From JAIVGV01 sp045807785 (GTDB lineage Bacteria > Acidobacteriota > Blastocatellia > Pyrinomonadales > Pyrinomonadaceae), in NCBI GenBank assembly GCA_045807785.1, contig JBJMGS010000045.1:1-13882 (forward strand): DNA of 13,882 nucleotides, written 5' to 3'. The position numbers and the translations under genes were made by a program. Below, in pieces: positions 1 to 6,388 of this stretch. The notes below the pieces were generated by a model. The model did not search any database. It worked only from the letters and a program-made list of their open reading frames with translations, and was not told the origin of the DNA. How positions within the stretch are numbered: the first letter of the stretch is position 1; every line of letters begins with the position of its first letter.

Positions 1-2
1 GG

Positions 3-1004
3 GCTGAGACACTCGTGATCGTGAACCACTCGGCGGCGCGCGCGCGCGCGGCCTGGACAGAGGTGCGCGCCGCGCTCGCGGCGGCGGGCGTCGCGTTCGA
101 CGCCCACGAGGCGCGCGAGTTCGGCGACGCGCGAGAGTCGGCGCGCGAAGCTGTCGCGGCCGGCTACCGCACTGTCGCGGTCGTCGGCGGCGACGGCACG
201 CTCAGCGAAGTCGTCAACGGTTTCTTCGCGCGGGAGATCGAACGACGCGTGGGTGGAGCGGAATCCGCCCGCGCGCCGCTGCCTCAGACAAGTGCGCGCG
301 CCGCGCTCGCCGTGCTGCCCGCGGGGACGGGCAACGATTTCGCGCGCGCCCTCGACGGTCGGCGCGCGTCGCTCGAACCGTGGATCGCGCGCCTCGTCCG
401 TCACAGCCGCAGCCCGTGTGAAGCGACGACGCGCGTCGTGGACGTGCTCGGCGGCGCGGTCGGCGACGATGCGCGTCAGTTCTTCTGTCTGAACGCCGTC
501 ACGCTCGGCATCGGCGCGCAGGTGGCGGCGCGCGTGGCGGCGCAGGGCGCGGCGGTGCGCAGGCTTTCGGGCGAGGCGCGCTTCGCGCTGGCGGCGGCGG
601 GGGAGTTGGCGCGCTGGCGCGAGCGGCGCGTGCGCGTGAGAGTTGATGACGGCGAGGCGTTCGAGTGCGCGACGAATTTGATCGCGGTCGTCAACAGCCG
701 GTTCGCGGGCGGCGGCATGATGTTCTCGCCCGACGCCCGCGTGGACGACGGGCTGTTAGACGTGGTGACGGCGCGCGGGATTTCGCGCGCCATGCTCGTG
801 CGCGAGATGACGCGCATCCACGCGGGCGGCCATGTCAAGAATCCACGCGTCTCGATCACGCTTGGCGTGCGCGTGAGGATCGAACCCGTCACGGACGCCG
901 ACGCACTGCCCGTCGAAGCCGACGGCGACGTGCGTGGTCTGATCCCGCTCGAACTCACGGTCGTACCGGGCGCGCTGCGGGTGGTAGTGGGGAAGGATGA
1001 ATGA
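3..1004 (+). CDS. Diacylglycerol/lipid kinase family protein (5' end outside window)
   Basis: ATP-dependent lipid kinase of the DAGK catalytic family (DgkB/YegS type), which phosphorylates diacylglycerol or a related lipid at the inner face of the membrane. Counting from the GTG at 15, the nucleotide-binding GGDGT lies at residues 58-62 (VVGGDGTLSEVVNGF), GTGNDFAR at 104-111, and the C-terminal GGGMMFSPDARVDDGLLDVV block at about 234-253. All three are hallmarks of the family. The frame stays open upstream of 15 to the window edge (A-E-T-L before VIVNHS), and family members usually have a few residues before the VIVN strand. The true start is therefore probably outside the window and GTG 15 is only a fallback. 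The stop TGA (1002-1004) is formed inside a tandem 7-bp array, so the last residues (D-E) are array-encoded. The gene converges on rpiB 43 bp away. The exact lipid substrate cannot be told from the sequence. Confidence 0.9.
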   Translation, partial: AETLVIVNHSAARARAAWTEVRAALAAAGVAFDAHEAREFGDARESAREAVAAGYRTVAVVGGDGTLSEVVNGFFAREIERRVGGAESARAPLPQTSARAALAVLPAGTGNDFARALDGRRASLEPWIARLVRHSRSPCEATTRVVDVLGGAVGDDARQFFCLNAVTLGIGAQVAARVAAQGAAVRRLSGEARFALAAAGELARWRERRVRVRVDDGEAFECATNLIAVVNSRFAGGGMMFSPDARVDDGLLDVVTARGISRAMLVREMTRIHAGGHVKNPRVSITLGVRVRIEPVTDADALPVEADGDVRGLIPLELTVVPGALRVVVGKDE

Positions 1005-1061
1005 TGAATGCGGAATGATGAATGAAGAGCAAGCTGTCTTTCATCCCTCATCCCTCATCCT
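996..1061. repeat. Heptamer array locus 1, between the convergent lipid kinase and rpiB
   Basis: The left arm has 7-bp units in register: GATGAAT at 996-1002 and 1003-1009, a diverged GCGGAAT at 1010-1016, and GATGAAT at 1017-1023. The right arm is TCATCCC at 1041-1047 and 1048-1054, then TCATCCT at 1055-1061. The outer parts of the arms are imperfectly complementary. The kinase stop (1002-1004) lies in the left arm and the rpiB stop (1048-1050) in the right arm. Both proteins thus end in array-encoded residues (K-D-E and K-D-E-G). It may act as a bidirectional terminator, which is inferred from position only. Confidence 0.85.
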
Positions 1062-1518
1062 TTGCCTTCGTCTCTTCTCTCTCGATGTCGAGGATTTTGG
1101 CGAGGCGTCGTCGGTGTCGCTCTTCATTCGTGAAGCGCGCGGCGACGAAGGCGCGGACGATCTCCATAGCGAGTTCGACGCCGACGACGCGCGCGCCGAG
1201 GCAGAGCACGTTGCAGTCGTCGTGCTCGCGCGACTGGTGCGCCGAGTAGGTGTCGCCGCACAGTGCCGCGCGCACGCCGCGCAGCTTGTTCGCCGCCACG
1301 CTTGCCCCGACGCCGCTGCCGCAGATGATGATGCCGACTTCGGCGCGACCGCCGCGCACGGCCTCGCCGACCTGCCGCGAGTAGTCCGGGTAGTCGTCCG
1401 GTCGCGCGCCGTCGTGCGTGCCGAAGTCTTCGACCTCGTGCCCCGCCGCGCGCAGCTCGGCGACGACGCGCTCGTTCAAAGGGTAGCCCCCGTGATCCGC
1501 CCCGACCGCGATCCTCAT
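1048..1518 (-). CDS. rpiB: Ribose-5-phosphate isomerase B
   Basis: Cytosolic isomerase that interconverts ribose 5-phosphate and ribulose 5-phosphate in the non-oxidative pentose phosphate pathway (RpiB/LacAB family). The 156-residue product has the family length. It has the N-terminal GADHGGY (6-12), a phosphate-loop/active-site segment IIICGSGVG (63-71) followed by AANKLRGVRAAL, and REHDDCNVLCLGARVVG (97-113). Catalytic Cys66 and ring-opening His99 of the E. coli enzyme are both present at the same numbers; the usual Thr68 is Ser here. The ATG at 1518 is chosen because it begins the first beta-strand and has a GGAGG (complement of 1529-1533) 10 nt upstream. An in-frame extension to 1572 adds 18 residues with no family match. 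The C-terminal D-E-G and the stop are encoded by the heptamer array. Transketolase of the same pathway lies 2 kb away, in a separate transcription unit. Confidence 0.95.
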   Translation of the reverse strand: MRIAVGADHGGYPLNERVVAELRAAGHEVEDFGTHDGARPDDYPDYSRQVGEAVRGGRAEVGIIICGSGVGASVAANKLRGVRAALCGDTYSAHQSREHDDCNVLCLGARVVGVELAMEIVRAFVAARFTNEERHRRRLAKILDIEREETKAKDEG

Positions 1519-1642
1519 CTTCAGTACACCTCCGCGCCAACGCACTCCACCGATTTTCTCACAGCATCGCACGTTTAACCCGCCGCCGCGAACATCGCGC
1601 TTCCGATTTTGCCAGTCCCCGGATTTTTGCTCCGCACGAATT

Positions 1643-1648
1643 TTGACA
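1643..1648 (+). promoter_or_regulatory. Possible -35 element (TTGACA) in the 275-bp gap before the propeller gene
   Basis: A perfect TTGACA stands in an AT-rich patch (about 1620-1668) of an otherwise GC-rich gap between divergent rpiB and the gene at 1795. No good -10 hexamer sits 16-18 bp downstream; TAATAC at 1657-1662 is too close. This is only a hint that the promoter is nearby. The patch could equally serve rpiB on the other strand. I see no other gene or RNA in 1519-1794. Confidence 0.25.
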
Positions 1649-1729
1649 ACGACAGTTAATACTTTTTGCCGCCGCGCTGCGCGTTAAGAAGTGGCGGATT
1701 GATTGAGGGGCGCGACAGAAGCCCCGAAT

Positions 1730-1771
1730 GCGCGCCGCCCGCGTGGCGCGCCAGCTTTGGCAATTTTTTTT
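1730..1771 (+). promoter_or_regulatory. Terminator-like hairpin plus T8 in the leader of the propeller gene
   Basis: A 7-bp GC stem (GCGCGCC at 1730-1736 with GGCGCGC at 1745-1751) is followed 12 nt later by eight T residues (1764-1771). The Shine-Dalgarno AGGAGG of the next gene starts at 1779. If transcription starts near the AT-rich patch at about 1640, this could be a leader attenuator. The 12-nt gap between stem and T-run is longer than in classical intrinsic terminators, so the call is weak. Confidence 0.3.
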
Positions 1772-1794
1772 AACTCGCAGGAGGAGTTGTCATC

Positions 1795-3585
1795 ATGTCT
1801 CACGCAAGCACAGTCAGACTCACGCACCTGATTCGCACGGCGGCCCTGCTCTTGGCCGTCGCCTGCGGCTTCAGCCTCGGCGCGCTGCCCGGCCTCGGCG
1901 GCAGCCGCGCCTCCGCGCAGACCGCGGTCGCGGATCGCCTCGCCTTCGATCTCGACACGGGCGTCGTCACCATCAACGCGGACGGGACGGGACAGTCCGC
2001 GCTCGGCGCGGGCGGCGACCCGTCCTGGTCGAAGCTCGGCAAGATCGCTTTCACCTACAACCCCACGCGCGAGGGCGGAGAGATCGCGACGATGAACGAA
2101 GACGGCACCGGGCTCGCTGAGCTGGCGGTCAACGGCATCAATTACAGCTCCGCCTTCTCGCCCGACGGCACGCGCATCGCCTTCGTGGGCGAGCGCACAG
2201 AGCCGGGCGATCCGACGGGCGGGACGCAGGCGCGCATCTACTTGATGGACGCCGACGGCGCGAACCAGCACCGGATGTTCCAGAGCCTCGCCATCTCCGG
2301 CATCCAGATGGAAGTGCAGCCCGCCTGGTCGCCCGACGGGACGAAGGTCGCGTTCATCGGCGAGACGATCTTGAACGGTCTGTCCGACGACGAAATCTAC
2401 GTGGCCGACGCCGGAGGCGCGACGCCCCCGGTCAAGGTCACGAACTTCGGGACGAAGGGCGCGCTGCGCCTCTTCCGCGACAGTGGTCTCGCCTTCTCGC
2501 ACGACGGGACGCAGATCGCCTTCGACGCGGCGCGCGACATCTACGTCATCAACGCCGACGGCACGGGCTCGCCCCTGAACCTGACCAACACGCCGGGCGC
2601 GGACGAGAGCGCGCCCGCCTACTCGCCCGACGGGAAGAAGATCGCTTACGCCTCGAACAACTTCACGAACGACGCGCTCGACGGCATCTACTTGATGGAC
2701 GCCGACGGCGCGAACCAGACGCTCGTCGCGAACACGCAGGGCGGCGCGAACCCCGCTTGGAAGCAGCACGACGTGACGCCCGATCCGACGCCCACGCCGA
2801 CCGCCACGCCGACGCCAACCGCGACTCCGACTCCGACGCCGACGCCGCAGGCTGACCTGTCGGTGCTGCTGACGGCTGCGCCGAATCAGCCTTCGGTCGG
2901 CACGAACCTGATCTACACGCTGGTCGTGCGCAACGAAGGCGACGATGCGGCGACGAACGTCGCGGCTTTCTTTACGCGACCGCAGGGCATGAACTTCGTC
3001 TCCGCGTCGGCGGCGCAGGGCACGTGCCAGCAGTCGCTGCAGACACCCGCCGCGACCATCTGCCAGCTCGGCACGCTCGCCGCGGGCGCGCAGACCGCTG
3101 TCACCGTCGTGACGAAGCCGACCGCGCCGGGCGAGATCACTGCGTTCGCTTCCGCCAACTCGGCGGTTGACGATCCCGTTCAGAACAACAACGTGCAGCA
3201 GTTGAAGCTGACGGTCGCGGCGGGCTGCGTCGAGGAGGTCACGTCTGTTGTCTCTCAGCAGATCGAACGCAACGGCAACCAGTCGCGCAAGCAGTTGGAG
3301 CACACCATTCGCGTGCGCAACAACTCTGGACGCCGCCTGAACGGGCTCGTCCACTTCGTCTTCGACGGGCTGCCGGCGTCAGTCGAGGGCGACAAAGACA
3401 CGACGTTCTTCCGCACGCGCTGCGCGCAGCCGCTCGGCAGGAAATTCGTCACGGTGGGCGTCGGGCTCAACCAACTGGTCTGGGAGCCGGGGCAGGTCAT
3501 CACACTCAAGGTGAACTTCTTCAACCCTGATCGCGAGGAGATCAACTACAACCTCCGCCTCTACACGGGCCCCGGCTACCCATGA
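1795..3585 (+). CDS. Secreted PD40 beta-propeller protein with DUF11 domain
   Basis: A 596-residue exported protein. The N-terminal signal peptide has a hydrophobic core at about residues 14-32 (AALLLAVACGFSLGALPG) and probable cleavage after the ASA near 39-41. Residues about 45-325 hold TolB/WD40-like PD40 repeats, each built as [Y/F/W]SPDGT-x-IAF followed by IY-x-MDADG: FSPDGTRIAF, WSPDGTKVAF, FSHDGTQIAF, YSPDGKKIAY. A Pro/Thr-rich linker of repeated PTPTAT units (about 330-351) leads to a DUF11-type beta-sandwich (ADLSVLLTAAPNQPSVGTNL onward, about 354-460). A C-terminal domain of about 130 residues is not recognised. The ATG is chosen for its AGGAGG at 1779-1784. Such proteins sit in the periplasm or at the cell surface; a binding or structural role is inferred, and no catalytic motif is seen. 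It stands alone on the plus strand and ends 60 bp before the convergent tkt. Confidence 0.85.
   Translation: MSHASTVRLTHLIRTAALLLAVACGFSLGALPGLGGSRASAQTAVADRLAFDLDTGVVTINADGTGQSALGAGGDPSWSKLGKIAFTYNPTREGGEIATMNEDGTGLAELAVNGINYSSAFSPDGTRIAFVGERTEPGDPTGGTQARIYLMDADGANQHRMFQSLAISGIQMEVQPAWSPDGTKVAFIGETILNGLSDDEIYVADAGGATPPVKVTNFGTKGALRLFRDSGLAFSHDGTQIAFDAARDIYVINADGTGSPLNLTNTPGADESAPAYSPDGKKIAYASNNFTNDALDGIYLMDADGANQTLVANTQGGANPAWKQHDVTPDPTPTPTATPTPTATPTPTPTPQADLSVLLTAAPNQPSVGTNLIYTLVVRNEGDDAATNVAAFFTRPQGMNFVSASAAQGTCQQSLQTPAATICQLGTLAAGAQTAVTVVTKPTAPGEITAFASANSAVDDPVQNNNVQQLKLTVAAGCVEEVTSVVSQQIERNGNQSRKQLEHTIRVRNNSGRRLNGLVHFVFDGLPASVEGDKDTTFFRTRCAQPLGRKFVTVGVGLNQLVWEPGQVITLKVNFFNPDREEINYNLRLYTGPGYP
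2234..2268 (+). repeat. 35-bp exact direct repeat inside the propeller gene, copy 1
   Basis: The 35 bases at 2234-2268 recur without a mismatch at 2684-2718. Both encode the blade segment IYLMDADGANQ in the same frame. Other blades encode similar peptides with different codons, so identity at DNA level suggests a recent blade duplication or gene conversion. Confidence 0.9.
2684..2718 (+). repeat. 35-bp exact direct repeat inside the propeller gene, copy 2
   Basis: Second copy of the repeat at 2234-2268, 450 bp downstream (150 codons, so it keeps frame). Recombination between the two would delete whole propeller blades in frame. Confidence 0.9.
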
Positions 3586-3606
3586 TCGACGCGGGCGAAG
3601 TCCCAG

Positions 3607-3639
3607 CTGGGAGCGCGGGCAGGATGCCCGCGCTCCCAG
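3607..3639. terminator. Perfect 15-bp hairpin between the convergent propeller gene and tkt
   Basis: The arms CTGGGAGCGCGGGCA (3607-3621) and TGCCCGCGCTCCCAG (3625-3639) pair perfectly around a 3-nt GGA loop. It starts 22 bp after the stop of the plus-strand gene and ends 7 bp after the tkt stop, the expected place for a shared terminator. There is no T-run on either side, so it may be a dispersed palindromic repeat or a 3' mRNA-stabilising structure instead. Confidence 0.65.
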
Positions 3640-3645
3640 GGGCAG

Positions 3646-5691
3646 TTATTGGTCGAGCAGGGCACGGGCGCGCGCGACGACGTTCTCGACGTTGAAGCCC
3701 AACTCTTTGAGCGCCACGTCGCCGGGCGCGGACGCGCCGAAGCGGTCGAGCGAGAGACAGTCGCCGTGTGAGCCGACGTAGCGATCCCAGCCAAGACGCG
3801 CGCCCGCCTCGACGCTCAGACGCGCCGTGACGGCGGGCGGCAAAACCTCTTCACGGTACGCGGCGTCCTGCTCCTCGAACAACTCCCAGGACGGCATCGA
3901 GACGACGCGCACGGGCACGCCCTCTGCCTGTAACACGTCGCGCGCTCCGAGGGCGAGCGAGACTTCCGAGCCGGTGGCGATGATGATCAGTCGCGGCCCA
4001 GTCTTCGCATTCGTCGCGTCAGTCGCGTCGGCAAGAACGTATGCGCCGCGCAGTAAGCCGTCAGCCGGGGCGAGCTTTTGGCGGTCGAGCGTCGGCACTT
4101 TCTGGCGCGTGAGGATGAGCGCGGTCGGCGCGTGTCGTCGTGAGATGGCGGTGCGCCACGCCTGACTGACTTCCGCCGGGTCTGCCGGGCGAATGACGTG
4201 CAGGTGCGGGACGGCGCGCAACATGGCGAGCTGTTCGATGGGCTGGTGCGTCGGGCCGTCTTCGCCTAAGCCGACGGAGTCGTGCGTGAAGACGTAGATG
4301 ACCTGCACTTCCGAGAGGCAGGCGAGGCGGATGGCGGGCTTCATGTAGTCGGCGAAGCACATGAACGTGCCGCCGTAGGGGATGAGGCCGCCGTTCAGGC
4401 TCATGCCCGTCATCGTCGCGCCCATCGCGTGCTCGCGGATGCCCCAGTGGAAGATGCGACCGTCGTATGAGCCCGCCTCGAAGCTGCCGCCGTCTTTGAT
4501 GTCGGTGTTGTTCGACGGCCCGAGGTCTGCCGAGCCGCCGACGAGCGCGGGGATGACGGGCGCGAGCGCGTTGATCACCTCGCCCGAAGCGGCGCGCGTC
4601 GCCATCGCCTTAGCATTCTCGAAGGTCGGCAACTTCGACTCCCAGCCTGCGGGCAGATCACCCTTCATCAAAGTCTGCCACGCGCGCCCCTCCGTCTCAT
4701 TCTCGCTCGCGTAGCGGCGGACGAGTTCGTCCCACTCCTGCTCCTGCTTCGCGCCGCGCTCAATGGCTTCGCGAAAGCGCGTGAGCGCCGCGTCGGGGAT
4801 GAAGAAATCCTTGTCCTCGTCCCAGCCGAGCGCGCGTTTAGTGGCGCGCACGGCGTCGGCTCCCGGCGCGTCACTGTGCGCCTTGCGCGTGCCCGCGGTC
4901 GGCATCCCGAAGCCGATGGTCGTCTTGACAGAAATCAGCGACGGTCGGTCGGTCACGTTCTGCGCCGTGCGGATCGCCTCTTCGATGGCGGCGAGATCGT
5001 TGCCGTCGGGAACAGTCAGCGTGTGCCAGCCGTAAGCCTCAAAACGCTGTGGGACATTCTCGGAGAAGGCGAGCGAGGTGAAGCCCTCGATGGTGACGTG
5101 GTTGTCGTCGTAGAGATAGATGAGCTTTCCGAGTTTTAAGTGACCGGCGAGCGAGGCGGCTTCCGAGGCGACGCCTTCCATCAGGTCGCCGTCCGAGACG
5201 ATGGCGTAGATGAAGTGGTCAATGATCGGAAAACCATCCTTGTTAAATTTCGCCGCGAGGTGAGCGGCGCCCATCGCCATCCCGACGCCGTTGACGAAGC
5301 CCTGCCCTAAGGGGCCGGTCGTGATCTCAATGCCGGGCGTGAGCACGTTCTCGGGATGACCCGGCGTCTTCGAGCCCCACTGGCGAAAGCGTTTTAGTTC
5401 TTCGAGCGGCAGGTCGTAGCCCGTCAGGTGCAGCAGCGAATAGATGAGCATCGAACCGTGGCCGGCGCTCAAGAGAAAGCGGTCGCGGTTCTGCCACTTC
5501 GGGTTCTGCGGGTTGTGGCGCAAAAACTTCGTCCACAGGACGTAAGCCGACGGAGCCATGCCGAGCGGCAAGCCTGGATGACCCGACTCGGCTTTTTGCA
5601 CGGCGTCGAGCGAAAGCGTGCGGATCGTGTTGACGCAGAGCTGATCAAGCTCTGCGTTCGCGTTTGAACTCGGCTGCGTTGACGCGCTCAT
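3646..5691 (-). CDS. tkt: Transketolase
   Basis: Thiamine-diphosphate enzyme that moves two-carbon ketol units between pentose phosphate and glycolytic sugars in the cytosol. At 681 residues it has the length of bacterial full-length transketolases. The N-terminal domain shows ESGHPG (35-40), GHGS (77-80) and the ThDP/metal motif SDGDLMEG (166-173) with DDNHVTIEG (195-203). The first residue of the usual GDG is Ser here. The middle pyrimidine-binding domain has WGIREHAMGA with the catalytic Glu, then THDSVGLGEDGPTHQP. A C-terminal transketolase domain follows (ILTRQKVPTLDRQK, IATGSEVSLAL). The ATG at 5691 has an AAGGAGC (complement of 5702-5708) 10 nt upstream. It is the last gene of the minus-strand series and ends 7 bp before the perfect hairpin. 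A TATAAT-like hexamer upstream suggests it can be transcribed independently. Confidence 0.97.
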   Translation of the reverse strand: MSASTQPSSNANAELDQLCVNTIRTLSLDAVQKAESGHPGLPLGMAPSAYVLWTKFLRHNPQNPKWQNRDRFLLSAGHGSMLIYSLLHLTGYDLPLEELKRFRQWGSKTPGHPENVLTPGIEITTGPLGQGFVNGVGMAMGAAHLAAKFNKDGFPIIDHFIYAIVSDGDLMEGVASEAASLAGHLKLGKLIYLYDDNHVTIEGFTSLAFSENVPQRFEAYGWHTLTVPDGNDLAAIEEAIRTAQNVTDRPSLISVKTTIGFGMPTAGTRKAHSDAPGADAVRATKRALGWDEDKDFFIPDAALTRFREAIERGAKQEQEWDELVRRYASENETEGRAWQTLMKGDLPAGWESKLPTFENAKAMATRAASGEVINALAPVIPALVGGSADLGPSNNTDIKDGGSFEAGSYDGRIFHWGIREHAMGATMTGMSLNGGLIPYGGTFMCFADYMKPAIRLACLSEVQVIYVFTHDSVGLGEDGPTHQPIEQLAMLRAVPHLHVIRPADPAEVSQAWRTAISRRHAPTALILTRQKVPTLDRQKLAPADGLLRGAYVLADATDATNAKTGPRLIIIATGSEVSLALGARDVLQAEGVPVRVVSMPSWELFEEQDAAYREEVLPPAVTARLSVEAGARLGWDRYVGSHGDCLSLDRFGASAPGDVALKELGFNVENVVARARALLDQ

Positions 5692-5733
5692 GTGGTGGCG
5701 TGCTCCTTATTTCCGAACTCAGGTTTGACGGAG

Positions 5734-5739
5734 ATTATA
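5734..5739 (-). promoter_or_regulatory. Candidate -10 box for tkt
   Basis: The minus strand reads TATAAT here, about 43 nt upstream of the tkt ATG, inside the 95-bp gap after the RsbRD-like gene. No convincing -35 hexamer lies 16-18 bp upstream, so the promoter is plausible but unproven. Confidence 0.4.
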
Positions 5740-5786
5740 GATCAAGGTTCTTAAAACGACTCGCGCGCTGCCGTGACTCGCGCCGA

Positions 5787-6269
5787 TCAGCCATCACTTG
5801 TTTTCGACGCGCCCCGGCGCGCGAGGAAGTGTTCGACGACGAAGAGGATGTCCTCGCCGAAGTAGTGGTTGACGAGGCGCAGGGCGCGGATCGTCTCGGC
5901 GCGGGCGACACCATGCGCGATCTCGGTCTCGGCGATGAAGTTGAAGACGCAGTCGCGCAGCAGCTCCAGCTCGCGCAAGAGGTCGGGCAGCGAGTAGCCT
6001 TCCGCCGCGCGCATGTAGCCGTGCTCGCTCGAAGCGCGGATCGTTGCGAAGTCGGGCTCGTGGTCGAGCTTCAACAGGGCGCACAGCTCTTCGAGCATGT
6101 CCGGGACGTGATCGACGATCTGAGTGAGCGTGAGCGAGTCGTCCGACTTCATGTAGGGGTCGTTGCGCACGCGCCGCACCCATTCGACGGTCAGCGCGTC
6201 GATGGACGCGCCCAGCTCGCGGCACAGGAGATCGCGGTTGGCTCCAGTCACGATAGTCACATTAGTCAC
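5787..6269 (-). CDS. Stand-alone RsbRD_N-like (RsbT co-antagonist N-terminal type) protein
   Basis: A 160-residue, probably cytosolic, helical protein. It resembles the RsbRD N-terminal (RsbT co-antagonist) family by its pattern: a basic/aromatic opening helix (VEWVRRVRNDP), a helix with DHVPDMLEELCALL, then HGYMRAAEGYSLPDLLRELELLRD. In other proteins this domain sits before STAS or histidine-kinase modules as a sensor; here nothing follows it. GTG 6269 is preferred because AAGGA (complement of 6276-6280) is 6 nt upstream. Two more in-frame GTG codons follow at 6260 and 6251 within a 9-bp tandem repeat. An ATG at 6326 is possible but lies in the terminator hairpin of the preceding gene. It lies between the subtilase and tkt on the same strand. 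A sensory or stress-regulator role is inference from the family. Confidence 0.7.
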   Translation of the reverse strand: MTNVTIVTGANRDLLCRELGASIDALTVEWVRRVRNDPYMKSDDSLTLTQIVDHVPDMLEELCALLKLDHEPDFATIRASSEHGYMRAAEGYSLPDLLRELELLRDCVFNFIAETEIAHGVARAETIRALRLVNHYFGEDILFVVEHFLARRGASKTSDG

Positions 6270-6272
6270 GTT
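6246..6272 (-). repeat. Three 9-bp units spanning the start of the RsbRD-like gene
   Basis: On the plus strand the units are AGTCACGAT, AGTCACATT and AGTCACGTT. Read on the coding strand they encode NVT, NVT, IVT and place three in-frame GTG codons at 6269, 6260 and 6251. Any of the three could serve as start; only the first has a well-spaced Shine-Dalgarno. Confidence 0.75.
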
Positions 6273-6323
6273 CGATCCTTGAAAAGTTGCTGGCGTATTG
6301 TCGCCGCGCGCCCCGCGAAACAT

Positions 6324-6361
6324 CAAGCCCCGCGAGACTGTTGAAAGTTTCGCGGGGCTTG
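6324..6361 (-). terminator. Hairpin downstream of the subtilase gene
   Basis: Arms 6324-6339 and 6346-6361 form a 16-bp stem with one G-T pair and a 6-nt loop. It begins 27 bp after the subtilase stop on its coding strand. The bases after the stem (ATGTTTCG) are only weakly T-rich, so it is a moderate terminator candidate. The right arm can also pair perfectly over 10 bp with 6311-6320, giving a mutually exclusive alternative fold. Confidence 0.55.
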
Positions 6362-6388
6362 GCGGGCGTGTCGTCGAAAATCTTTAAC

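Noticed and set aside
1519..1794. tRNA or small RNA gene in the gap upstream of the propeller gene
   Set aside because: I found no cloverleaf, no T-loop consensus and no conserved RNA signature; only a possible -35 and a leader hairpin.
1684..3354. 556-residue open frame on the minus strand opposite the propeller gene
   Set aside because: The translation is Arg/Val/Asp-rich with no recognisable motif, while the plus strand encodes clear PD40 and DUF11 domains with a signal peptide and a Shine-Dalgarno. Long antisense frames are expected in such GC-rich genes.
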